Source: Nakamurella panacisegetis | Lineage (GTDB): Bacteria; Actinomycetota; Actinomycetes; Mycobacteriales; Nakamurellaceae | Direction of reading: 5' to 3' | Length of the DNA: 64,000 bases | Assembly: GCF_900104535.1 (NCBI RefSeq) | Contig: NZ_LT629710.1 | Coordinates: 2,108,001-2,172,000, forward strand | In this document: in pieces, positions 1 to 6,982 of the stretch | Position numbering within the stretch: position 1 is the first letter of the stretch | How the letters are laid out: each line of letters starts with the position of its first letter | Translations under genes and position numbers: made by a program | The notes under the pieces: generated by a model | Told to the model about the DNA's origin: nothing | Database searches by the model: none | What the model saw: the letters and a program-made list of their open reading frames with translations, nothing else

Positions 1-380
1 TGCGCTGCAACATCTGGCGGCAGGCCGCCGAGAACGTGGCCGAGTCCCTCACCCGCGGCTCGCGCGTCATCGTCTCCGGTCGTCTCAAGCAGCGTTCCTT
101 CGAGACGAAGGAAGGCGAGAAGCGCACCGTCATCGAGCTCGAGGTCGACGAGATCGGCCCCTCGCTTCGCTACGCCACGGCCAAGGTCAACCGCGCGAAC
201 CGCGGTCCCGAGACCGGCGGCGGCGGCGGATACGGAGCGGGTGGTGGCACCGGCGGTGGCAACTCCGGCGGTGCCGGTTACTCGGGTGGCGGTCGCACCG
301 GCGGCAGTGCACCGGCCGACGATCCCTGGGGCTCCGCGCCTCCGGCCGGCGGCGGGTACAGCGACGAGCCACCCTTCTGA
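1..380 (+). CDS. ssb: Single-stranded DNA-binding protein, 5' truncated by window edge
   Basis: SSB coats single-stranded DNA during replication, repair and recombination. The reading frame is open from base 3, so the true start lies before the window; the first visible residues are [16 protein letters not shown], the second half of the OB fold. The fold ends near TAKVNR and is followed by a Gly-rich disordered linker typical of actinobacterial SSBs. The C-terminus ends in SDEPPF, the acidic tip that recruits partner proteins. It is followed by rpsR and rplI on the same strand, the conserved rpsF-ssb-rpsR-rplI order, so rpsF should lie just outside the window. Identity is firm; only the N-terminus is missing. 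Confidence 0.97.
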   Translation, partial: RCNIWRQAAENVAESLTRGSRVIVSGRLKQRSFETKEGEKRTVIELEVDEIGPSLRYATAKVNRANRGPETGGGGGYGAGGGTGGGNSGGAGYSGGGRTGGSAPADDPWGSAPPAGGGYSDEPPF

Positions 381-463
381 CCTTCGGCCCCGCCGATCGG
401 TCGGGACGCGCCTCACGCGTTGCGTTCTTTCACAGCATCTTGAACAGCTAACAATCAACAACA

Positions 464-486
464 CACGACAGACTTCGTCCGTCGTG
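464..486 (+). promoter_or_regulatory. Hairpin in the ssb-rpsR intergenic leader
   Basis: Bases CACGACAGACTTCGTCCGTC and the following GTG fold on themselves: CACGAC pairs with GTCGTG, then an A-C mismatch, then GAC pairs with GTC around a TTC loop. It lies about 20 bases before the rpsR start, just ahead of the GGAG at 498-501. It could be an attenuator, a processing site or a leader structure tuning ribosomal protein output. It does not look like the S6:S18 recognition motif, which is normally found upstream of rpsF. Function is inferred only from symmetry and position. Confidence 0.35.
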
Positions 487-506
487 CATCGATTTCGGAG
501 AAATCA

Positions 507-743
507 ATGCCCAAGCCCCCAGTACGGAAGATCAAGAAGAAGGTCTGCGCGTTCTGCAAGGACAACGCAGCCCCCATCGACTACAAGGACACGAACCTGC
601 TTCGCAAGTTCATCTCCGACCGCGGGAAGATCCGCGCCCGCCGGGTCACCGGCAACTGCACCCAGCACCAGCGCGACGTCGCCACGGCCGTGAAGAACGC
701 CCGTGAAGTCGCCCTGCTGCCGTACACCTCGACCGCTCGATAA
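507..743 (+). CDS. rpsR: 30S ribosomal protein bS18
   Basis: bS18 binds bS6 on the platform of the small ribosomal subunit. The product is 78 residues, a normal length, with the basic N-terminus ([13 protein letters not shown]) and the conserved core [18 protein letters not shown]. Cysteines at 14, 17 and 51 mark it as the cysteine-containing form; some actinobacteria also carry a cysteine-free, zinc-starvation paralogue, and this is not that one. The start is an ATG with GGAG upstream at 498-501. It sits between ssb and rplI, 14 bases from rplI, and is presumably cotranscribed. Confidence 0.98.
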   Translation: MPKPPVRKIKKKVCAFCKDNAAPIDYKDTNLLRKFISDRGKIRARRVTGNCTQHQRDVATAVKNAREVALLPYTSTAR

Positions 744-757
744 GGAAGGGACCACTC

Positions 758-1207
758 ATGAAGCTGATTCTGACGACTGATGTCCCGAACCTTGGTGCCC
801 CTGGCGACATCGTCGAGGTCCGTGACGGCTACGGCCGTAACTTCCTGCTCCCGCAGGGCAAGGCCATCGCCGCCACCAAGGGTGCCGAGAAGCAGGTCGC
901 GACCATCAAGCGCGCCCAGCTGGCCCGCGAGATCCGCGGCACCGAGCACGCCAACGAGGTGAAGCAGGCCCTGGAGAAGCTCAACGTCTCCATCACCGCC
1001 CGCACCACCGGCGACGGCACCAAGCTGTTCGGCTCCATCACCACGGTTGACGTCGCCGCCGCCATCAAGGCCGCCGGCGGTCCGACGCTCGACAAGCGCA
1101 CCATCGACACCGCCGGACACATCAAGTCCATCGGGTCGCACCCGGTCTCGATCAAGCTGCACCCTGGCGTCACCGCCACGGTGTCGCTGGTCGTCAAGGC
1201 CGGCTGA
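758..1207 (+). CDS. rplI: 50S ribosomal protein bL9
   Basis: bL9 binds 23S rRNA near the L1 stalk and helps keep the reading frame. The 149-residue product has the N-terminal RNA-binding signature LILTTDVPNLGAPGDIVEV and the GYGRNFLLPQGKAI segment, then the long connecting helix and the C-terminal domain ending in VTATVSLVVKAG. AAGGAAGG precedes the ATG (743-750). It is the last gene of the ribosomal block and is followed by a strong terminator. In many actinobacteria dnaB follows closely; here dnaB is about 24 kb away behind a polysaccharide locus. Confidence 0.98.
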   Translation: MKLILTTDVPNLGAPGDIVEVRDGYGRNFLLPQGKAIAATKGAEKQVATIKRAQLAREIRGTEHANEVKQALEKLNVSITARTTGDGTKLFGSITTVDVAAAIKAAGGPTLDKRTIDTAGHIKSIGSHPVSIKLHPGVTATVSLVVKAG

Positions 1208-1226
1208 CCGCTCGACAGCACTCCTG

Positions 1227-1260
1227 AAGGGCCCTCGGACCGCGGTCCGGGGGCCCTTTT
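1227..1260 (+). terminator. Rho-independent terminator after rplI
   Basis: A GC-rich inverted repeat, GGGCCC-t-CGGACC followed by GGTCCG-g-GGGCCC, ends in TTTT about 20 bases after the rplI stop. Stem, tight loop and T-run form a classical intrinsic terminator closing the ribosomal operon, so the downstream sugar genes need their own promoter. Confidence 0.9.
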
Positions 1261-1352
1261 GCGCTGTCCGGGCGTCGGCTTGCCTACAGGGAGCAATCGA
1301 GCGTGTCCGTTCGGGTGAACGTGACCAGGCTCATGCCCACAGTGTGCCAACG

Positions 1353-1377
1353 GACCGATATTCTCGGTCGGTATGCT
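1353..1377 (+). promoter_or_regulatory. Candidate promoter/operator before the sugar operon
   Basis: GACCGA-TATTC-TCGGTC (1353-1369) is a perfect 6-5-6 inverted repeat. It is followed at once by TATGCT (1372-1377), which fits the actinobacterial -10 pattern TAnnnT. A repressor on the palindrome would cover the -35 to spacer region. The first start codon is about 105 bases downstream. This is inference from sequence symmetry and position. Confidence 0.35.
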
Positions 1378-1482
1378 GGCCACGACATGCGGCAAACGTG
1401 TGAAGAACATCAGATGAACGCGACAAGCTAACGCGGCGTGATCAGGCCGGGTGGGGGCGCGTCGGACCTGGGAGGAAGGCTC

Positions 1483-2745
1483 GTGACGAGCTGCCGTTTG
1501 TGCGGGCACCACGACTTGATCAGTGTGCTGGACCTGGGGGCCACCCCGCCGTGTGAGTTGTTCCTGACGGCGGACGCACTCGACTCGCCGGAAATGACAT
1601 ATCCGCTGCACCTGCGGTTGTGCCCGGAATGCCTGCTGCTGCAGATCCCGGCGCTGATCACCCCCGAGGACACCTTCACCGACTACGCGTACTACGCCTC
1701 GTACTCCACGTCCTGGGTGGAGCACGCAGGCCGGTTCGTGACCGCCGCGGTCGAGCGGGCCGGCCTGACGTCCGACTCTCTCGTCGTCGAGGTCGCTTCC
1801 AACGACGGCTATCTGTTGCAGCACGTCGTGCGGAGGGGCATCGAATGCCTGGGCATCGAGCCCTCGGTGAACGTCGGACAGGCCGCTCGTGAAATCGGCG
1901 TACCCACCCGCACGGACTTCCTGGACGAGAAGGTCGCGGCCGAGGTCCGCGCCGAGCACGGGCCGGCCGACCTGGTGGTGGCCAACAACGTCTACGCGCA
2001 CATCCCCGATCTGCTCGGTTTCACCCGGTCGCTCCGCACCCTGCTGGCCGACGACGGCTACCTGTCGATCGAGGTGCACCACGCGCTGAACCTGGTGCGG
2101 GAGGCCCAGTTCGACACGATCTACCACGAGCACTTCCAGTACTACACGGTGCTGTCGGCCCAGCGGGCCCTGGCCACCGCCGGGCTCACCGTGGTCGACG
2201 TCGAACTCCTGCCGACCCACGGTGGATCGATCCGCGTCTGGGCCCGCCCGGAGACCGCCGCCGCTGACATCGCCCCGTCCGTGCAAGCGGTGCTGGACCT
2301 CGAACGCGAGGCCGGGCTGCACCAGGTCGATGGATACCTCGACCTGGCTCCGCGGGCCGCCACCATCCGACAGGAGTTGCTGGGCTTCCTGCTGGACTGC
2401 GCGAAGACCGGTACCACCGTCGCCGGATACGGCGCGCCGGGCAAGGGCAACACCCTGCTGAACTTCTGCGGCATCCGACCCGACCTGCTGCCGTACACGG
2501 TGGACCGCAATCCGTACAAGCACGGACGTTTCACCCCGGGTACCCGCATCCCCATCCTGCCCCCCGACCAGATCGACCTCGACCGGCCGGATGTCGTGCT
2601 GGTGCTGCCCTGGAACCTGAGACCCGAACTCACCGCCCAACTGGCCCACATAGCGGAGTGGGGCGGCCGGCTGCTGTTCCCGCTGCCCACCCTCACGTTG
2701 ATCGACCCGGCCGACCGCCCGACGGAAATGGAGCTCACGCGATGA
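1483..2745 (+). CDS. NDP-hexose C-methyltransferase (zinc-binding, TylCIII/NovU type)
   Basis: Probably transfers a methyl group from SAM to a ring carbon of an NDP-keto-deoxysugar, giving a branched sugar. From the chosen start the protein has 420 residues: a zinc site C4/C7/C47/C50, a Rossmann SAM-binding motif VVEVASNDGYL near residue 103, and YHEHFQYY at 214-221, whose Tyr/His/Glu cluster is catalytic in characterised relatives. The C-terminal domain (YGAPGKGNTLLNF) is the usual partner domain. GTG at 1483 is chosen because GGAGGAAGG sits at 1471-1479; the longer GTG start at 1438 has no such site. It overlaps the next gene by ATGA, so it opens an operon. The exact sugar is unknown. Confidence 0.85.
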   Translation: MTSCRLCGHHDLISVLDLGATPPCELFLTADALDSPEMTYPLHLRLCPECLLLQIPALITPEDTFTDYAYYASYSTSWVEHAGRFVTAAVERAGLTSDSLVVEVASNDGYLLQHVVRRGIECLGIEPSVNVGQAAREIGVPTRTDFLDEKVAAEVRAEHGPADLVVANNVYAHIPDLLGFTRSLRTLLADDGYLSIEVHHALNLVREAQFDTIYHEHFQYYTVLSAQRALATAGLTVVDVELLPTHGGSIRVWARPETAAADIAPSVQAVLDLEREAGLHQVDGYLDLAPRAATIRQELLGFLLDCAKTGTTVAGYGAPGKGNTLLNFCGIRPDLLPYTVDRNPYKHGRFTPGTRIPILPPDQIDLDRPDVVLVLPWNLRPELTAQLAHIAEWGGRLLFPLPTLTLIDPADRPTEMELTR

Positions 2746-3545
2746 AGGTCGTTCTGTTCTGCGGCGGGTTCGGCATGCGGATGCGGGAAGGACGCCCGGG
2801 CGAATCGACCGTCGAGATCCCGAAGCCGATGCAGATGGTCGGGCCCCGGCCGCTGCTCTGGCACGTGATGCGGTACTACGCCCATTTCGGCCACACCGAG
2901 TTCATCCTCTGCCTCGGCTACGGAGCGCAGGCCATCAAGGACTATTTCCTGCACTACGAGGAGACGGCCTCCAACGATTTCGTCCTCCGCGGCGGGCAGG
3001 TGGAGCTGCTCTCCACCGACATCAGTGCCTGGACCATCAAATTCGTGCACACCGGCACCGCATCGCCGATCGGTGAACGGCTCCGACGGGTGCGATCGCA
3101 CCTGGACGGTGACGAGATGTTCCTGGCCAACTACGCCGACGTCCTGTCCGACGCCCCGCTGGACGTGATGATCGACCAGTTCAAGAACTCCGGCGCCGCC
3201 GCCTCGATGACGGTGGTCCCGCCCCAGTCCTCCTTCCACTGCGTCGATCTCGGGGCGGACGGCAACGTCACCTCGATCACCCCGGTGAGCCGACTGCCGC
3301 TGTGGGAGAACGGCGGATACTTCGTGCTGACCCAGGAGGTGTTCGACCACCTCCCGGAGAACGGCGACCTGGTCGAGGATGCATGCGGTGCCCTGGCCGC
3401 GCAGGGCCGGCTGATGGCCTACCGTCACGAGGGATTCTGGAAGCCGGCCGATACGTTCAAGGAACGGGCCGAGCTCGACGCGGCCTGGGCTTCCGGTGAC
3501 CGACCGTGGATGGTCTGGCGTGACGACAAGCCAATTCCGGTCTGA
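2742..3545 (+). CDS. Sugar-1-phosphate nucleotidyltransferase, RfbF-like (glucose-1-phosphate cytidylyltransferase family)
   Basis: Likely activates a hexose-1-phosphate to an NDP-sugar in the cytoplasm. The 267-residue protein starts MKVVLFCGGFGMRM, the nucleotide-binding loop of the family, followed by PKPMQMVG (signature lysine) and PLLWHVMRYY. The C-terminal GFWKPADTFKERAEL and PWMVW strongly resemble RfbF (DdhA) proteins. Length is close to the 257 residues usual for RfbF. Its ATG overlaps the stop of the C-methyltransferase, implying translational coupling. No CDP-glucose or dTDP-glucose 4,6-dehydratase is visible in the window, so the activated sugar must be processed by an enzyme coded elsewhere, or the nucleotide and sugar differ from the family prototype. 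Confidence 0.8.
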   Translation: MKVVLFCGGFGMRMREGRPGESTVEIPKPMQMVGPRPLLWHVMRYYAHFGHTEFILCLGYGAQAIKDYFLHYEETASNDFVLRGGQVELLSTDISAWTIKFVHTGTASPIGERLRRVRSHLDGDEMFLANYADVLSDAPLDVMIDQFKNSGAAASMTVVPPQSSFHCVDLGADGNVTSITPVSRLPLWENGGYFVLTQEVFDHLPENGDLVEDACGALAAQGRLMAYRHEGFWKPADTFKERAELDAAWASGDRPWMVWRDDKPIPV

Positions 3546-3549
3546 TCAC

Positions 3550-4224
3550 GTGAAATCCTTGACGCCAGGCCGGATCTCCGAGGTGGTCGTCCTCGGCGCC
3601 CACTGCGACGACATCGCCATCGGGGCCGGCGGGATGCTGCTCGGACTGTGTCGGGCCAACCCCGGGGTCCGGGTCACCGCGGTCGTGCTGACCGGCGGCG
3701 GGACCGAGCGGGAGGACGAGGAACACGCTGCGCTGCAGGCATTCTGCCCCGGCGCTGACCTCACCGTCACGGTGTCCGCACTGCCCGACGGGCGGCTGCC
3801 CGTGCACTGGGAGACGACCAAGGACGCCATCGCCGCGGCCCGCGGCCCGGTGCCCCCTGACCTGGTGCTCGCGCCCCAGCGTCTCGACGCCCACCAGGAC
3901 CACCGGCTGGTGGCCGAGATCGCCCCGACCGTCTTCCGGGACAGCCTGATCCTCGGATACGAGATCCTCAAGTGGGAGGGCGATCTCCCGACGGTCACCG
4001 TGTACCAGCCGCTCGCCGACGAGCTCGCGCAGGCCAAGGCCGACCTGCTCGGGCAGCACTATCGCAGCCAGGCCGGACACGACTGGTTCGACCGCGAGGC
4101 CTTTCTCGCTCTGCTGCGGATCCGCGGGGCACAGTGCCACACCCGTTACGCCGAAGGCTTTGTCACCGAGAAGATCACGGTGGACCTCACCTCCGGTTCC
4201 CTTCACCCGAAAGAACGAGTCTGA
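3550..4224 (+). CDS. PIG-L family deacetylase
   Basis: PIG-L/LmbE enzymes are metal-dependent amidases that remove acetyl groups from N-acetyl sugars or conjugates. The 224-residue product has the N-terminal metal motif GAHCDDIAIGAGG (usual form HxDD) and the downstream histidine motif LDAHQDHRL. The start chosen is GTG 3550, five bases after the previous stop. It sits in the NDP-sugar operon, so the substrate is probably an acylated amino sugar of the polysaccharide rather than a mycothiol precursor. An aminotransferase in the same cluster fits an amino-sugar pathway. Confidence 0.8.
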   Translation: MKSLTPGRISEVVVLGAHCDDIAIGAGGMLLGLCRANPGVRVTAVVLTGGGTEREDEEHAALQAFCPGADLTVTVSALPDGRLPVHWETTKDAIAAARGPVPPDLVLAPQRLDAHQDHRLVAEIAPTVFRDSLILGYEILKWEGDLPTVTVYQPLADELAQAKADLLGQHYRSQAGHDWFDREAFLALLRIRGAQCHTRYAEGFVTEKITVDLTSGSLHPKERV

Positions 4225-4226
4225 CC

Positions 4227-5258
4227 ATGCGCGTACTTCTGACCGGACACCTCGGCTACCTGGGCACGGTGATGGCGCCGATCCTGTCCGCCGCCGGCCA
4301 CGACGTCCTCGGTCTGGATTCCGGGCTGTTCGCCGGGTCGATCCTGGGCGAGGTCCCGGCCGACCCCAAGGGCCTCGCGGTCGACCTGCGGGACGTCCAG
4401 CCCGAGCACCTGGCCGGCTTCGACGCCGTCATCCACCTGGCTGCGCTGTCCAACGACCCGCTCGGATCGCTGGCCCCCCAACTGACCTACGACATCAACC
4501 ACACGGCGTCCACCCGGTTGGCCCGGCTGGCCAAAGACGCCGGGGTCTCGCGTTTCCTTTACGCCTCGACCTGTTCGGTGTACGGCACGGCCGGTGACGC
4601 GCTGGTCGCCGAGGACGCTCCGCTGCGTCCGGTCACGCCGTACGCGGAGTCGAAGGTACTCGTCGAGGATGATCTGCGAGCTCTGGCCGACGAGGACTTC
4701 TCGCCGGTCTTCCTGCGGAACGCGACGGCTTTCGGCTTCTCGCCGCGGCTGCGGGCCGACATCGTGCTCAACAATCTGGTCGGGCACGCGGTGCTCACCG
4801 GCACCGTACGGGTGATGTCGGACGGCACCCCGTGGCGTCCGCTGGTGCATGCGCGAGACATCGCCGGGGCCTTCGCCGAGGCGCTGGTCGTCCCGCGGGA
4901 AGCCGTGCACAACAGGGCCTTCAACGTGGGTACCGAGGTGAACAATCTGACCGTGGCCCAGATCGCTCAGCACGTGGTCGAGGCGGTCCCCGGGTCGGAG
5001 TTGCTGATCACCGGCGAGAGCGGCCCCGACCCGCGTTCCTACCGGGTGGACTTCTCCGCGATCCGGGCCGCGATGCCGAACTACCGCGCGAGCTGGTCGG
5101 TGCCCGACGGCGCCCGGGAGCTGGCCGAGAAGTACGTGGCCTCGGGCCTCACCGCCGACGGGTTCGCCAACGACTTCGTGCGGCTGGCCGTCCTCAACCG
5201 CCGGCTGGCCGCCGGGAGCCTCGGCGCCGACCTGCGGGTCGCCCAAGCGAACGCATGA
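4227..5258 (+). CDS. NAD(P)-dependent epimerase/dehydratase (extended SDR)
   Basis: An extended short-chain dehydrogenase acting on nucleotide sugars, probably a 4-keto reductase or epimerase. The 343-residue protein begins MRVLLTGHLGYLG (cofactor loop), has STCSVYG with the catalytic serine, and PYAESK as the YxxxK motif. It lacks the T-D/E pair expected of a 4,6-dehydratase at the STCS site, so I do not call it RmlB or RfbG. ATG 4227 lies two bases after the deacetylase stop. The C-terminal 40 residues extend past the fold with no recognisable motif. Confidence 0.82.
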   Translation: MRVLLTGHLGYLGTVMAPILSAAGHDVLGLDSGLFAGSILGEVPADPKGLAVDLRDVQPEHLAGFDAVIHLAALSNDPLGSLAPQLTYDINHTASTRLARLAKDAGVSRFLYASTCSVYGTAGDALVAEDAPLRPVTPYAESKVLVEDDLRALADEDFSPVFLRNATAFGFSPRLRADIVLNNLVGHAVLTGTVRVMSDGTPWRPLVHARDIAGAFAEALVVPREAVHNRAFNVGTEVNNLTVAQIAQHVVEAVPGSELLITGESGPDPRSYRVDFSAIRAAMPNYRASWSVPDGARELAEKYVASGLTADGFANDFVRLAVLNRRLAAGSLGADLRVAQANA

Positions 5259-5308
5259 CGTCCGGTCCACCCGTCAGCCCGACCGGCGGCCACCCGGCCG
5301 GGCGCCGC

Positions 5309-5860
5309 CTAGCGGCCGAGCTGCGCTCGGAGTTCGGCGAAGCTCCCGGCCGCATCGTCACGGGCGCTGACCGTGCCCACCGGCAGCGGCCAGGCGATGG
5401 CCAGATCGCGATCGGCGTGGTGGACGGCCAGATCCTCGTTCGGCGCGTGCGGCCGGTCGATGCGGTAACAGATGTCGGCCGCGTCGGTCAGCACCTGGAA
5501 GCCGTGCAGGAAGCCGGTCGGCACATAAAGGTGCCGCATCTCGACGTCGTCGAGCCGGAAGGCCAGGGACCGGCCGAAGGTCTTCGAATCGGGGCGGATG
5601 TCGACGATGACGTCGTGCACCGCCCCGCGACCGCAGCGGACCAGCTTGGCCTCGCCGGCCCCGGATCGGCTGTGCATCCCGCGCAGAGCTCCGCGTCCGA
5701 TGGTCCTGGACTGGGAGTCCTGGCGGAACATGCGCCCGTCCAGCCCGTGTGCGGCGGCGACGTCGACGTCGAAGGTGCGGGAGAAGAAGCCGCGGTCGTC
5801 GCGGTGGACCTGGGGGACGAAGATCAGCACGCCGGCCAGGTCGGAGGTGAGAACCTGCAT
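5309..5860 (-). CDS. dTDP-4-dehydrorhamnose 3,5-epimerase family protein (RmlC-like)
   Basis: RmlC-type cupins epimerise C3 and/or C5 of NDP-4-keto-6-deoxyhexoses. The 183-residue product has the family landmarks DRGFFSRTFD near the N-terminus, GALRGMHSR with the catalytic histidine, HDVIVDIRPDSKTFG and PTGFLHGFQVL. It is the only minus-strand gene in the NDP-sugar cluster. Its ATG at 5860 faces the start of the next plus-strand gene at 5870, leaving nine bases between them. The residue after GMHS is R rather than the usual aromatic-glutamine pair, so reaction specificity (3,5-, 3- or 5-epimerase) is open. Confidence 0.82.
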   Translation of the reverse strand: MQVLTSDLAGVLIFVPQVHRDDRGFFSRTFDVDVAAAHGLDGRMFRQDSQSRTIGRGALRGMHSRSGAGEAKLVRCGRGAVHDVIVDIRPDSKTFGRSLAFRLDDVEMRHLYVPTGFLHGFQVLTDAADICYRIDRPHAPNEDLAVHHADRDLAIAWPLPVGTVSARDDAAGSFAELRAQLGR

Positions 5861-5869
5861 GATGTGATC

Positions 5870-6982
5870 ATGCCCGTTGGACGGTGCCGCGCCTGCACCG
5901 CGGTCGACCCGGTGGTGGTGCTGGACCTCGGGACGCAGCCGGCGGCCGACCACTTCCCGCTGATGACCGACCCGGGACCGGATGCGGCCTTCCCCCTGGC
6001 GATGCGGCTCTGCCGGTCGTGCGGGTTGGCGCAGCTCGACGACGACTTGAGCGAAGCCGACGAACCGCGCGCGGTCGAGCCGGAGGCCCTGCGGCTGCAG
6101 GCCGCCCAGGCCGTCGGACTCGTCGAGCGCGCCGGGCTCCTGACCGCAGCGCGCACGGTCGCCGAGTTCGGCTCGCCGCACGGCGGCAGTGTTGTGCCGC
6201 TGTTCACCGCTCGCGGGTTGACCGAGGTGCCCGGTGGCCCGGCCGATGTGGTGTTCGATTCGTTCGGGATGATGCACGAGGCGGACCAGGCCGATGCCGT
6301 CGGTCGCCGGGCGGCCCGGCTGGCGATCGAGGGGACGTTGTTGCTGCAGTTCCACTCGCTCGAGGCCATCCTCCGCCAGGGGCAGTGGAATGCGTTGCGG
6401 CACGGGCACTATGCCTACTACTCGCTGACCTCCGTTGTCCCGTTGCTGGCCGCGGTCGGACTGCGGGTGGTCACCGCCTGGGAATTCGACCTGTACGGCG
6501 GGACGGTCCTGCTGGCGGCGCGGCGGGACGGCCGGCCGGACGCCGCGGTGCAGCGGATCCTGGAACGCGAGGCCGCAGCCGGGGTCACGGACCCGGCGGT
6601 GTCGGCTCGCCTGCAGCAGGCGGTCGACCTGGACGCGTCCGCCCTGCATGCCCATCTGAGCGACCAGAAGCGCAGCGGCAGAACGGTTTTCGGCTACGGC
6701 GCGGCGTCCCGGGCAGTGGCCCTGTTGGCCGTGGCCGGGGTCGATGCCGAGCTGCTGGCGGGCGTGGCCGACGCGTCGCGGGCGAAGCAGGGACGGCGGA
6801 TGCCCGGCAGTGGCGTGCCGGTGATCAGTCCGGAGCAGCTGGTCGCGGCCGACCCGGACGAGGTGCTGCTGTTGCTGCCCGATCTGCTTCCCGAGGTCGA
6901 GCGCAACTATCCGGCGCTGGCCGGACGATGGCGCGTGCATCGGGTCCCGGAGCACTCCGCCGACGATGGGCTCGGGACATGA
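5870..6982 (+). CDS. Methyltransferase-family paralogue with degenerate SAM-binding and catalytic motifs
   Basis: Same architecture as the C-methyltransferase at 1483 but shorter (370 versus 420 residues). The zinc site (CRAC near residue 6 and CRSC) and the C-terminal partner domain (FGYGAASRAVALL, SGVPVISPEQL) are kept. The SAM loop is changed from ASNDG to GSPHGG (101-106), the following segment carrying the ribose-binding acidic residue is missing, and the catalytic YHEH is replaced by RHGH (177-180), losing the glutamate. I infer a catalytically dead or repurposed paralogue, perhaps a partner of the active enzyme. ATG 5870 is used; GTG 5864 is in frame. It overlaps the aminotransferase by ATGA. 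Confidence 0.7.
   Translation: MPVGRCRACTAVDPVVVLDLGTQPAADHFPLMTDPGPDAAFPLAMRLCRSCGLAQLDDDLSEADEPRAVEPEALRLQAAQAVGLVERAGLLTAARTVAEFGSPHGGSVVPLFTARGLTEVPGGPADVVFDSFGMMHEADQADAVGRRAARLAIEGTLLLQFHSLEAILRQGQWNALRHGHYAYYSLTSVVPLLAAVGLRVVTAWEFDLYGGTVLLAARRDGRPDAAVQRILEREAAAGVTDPAVSARLQQAVDLDASALHAHLSDQKRSGRTVFGYGAASRAVALLAVAGVDAELLAGVADASRAKQGRRMPGSGVPVISPEQLVAADPDEVLLLLPDLLPEVERNYPALAGRWRVHRVPEHSADDGLGT

Noticed and set aside
464-486. S6:S18 autoregulatory leader
   Set aside because: That motif is normally upstream of rpsF; the simple hairpin here lacks its internal-loop arrangement.
829-2649. 606-residue minus-strand frame over rplI and the methyltransferase
   Set aside because: It is antisense to two well-supported genes, has Arg/Gly/Val-rich composition typical of high-GC shadow frames and no recognisable motif.
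4832-5869. Upstream extension of the second methyltransferase frame
   Set aside because: It runs through the SDR gene and antisense to rmlC; the translation is low-complexity, and the zinc-site N-terminus begins only at 5870.
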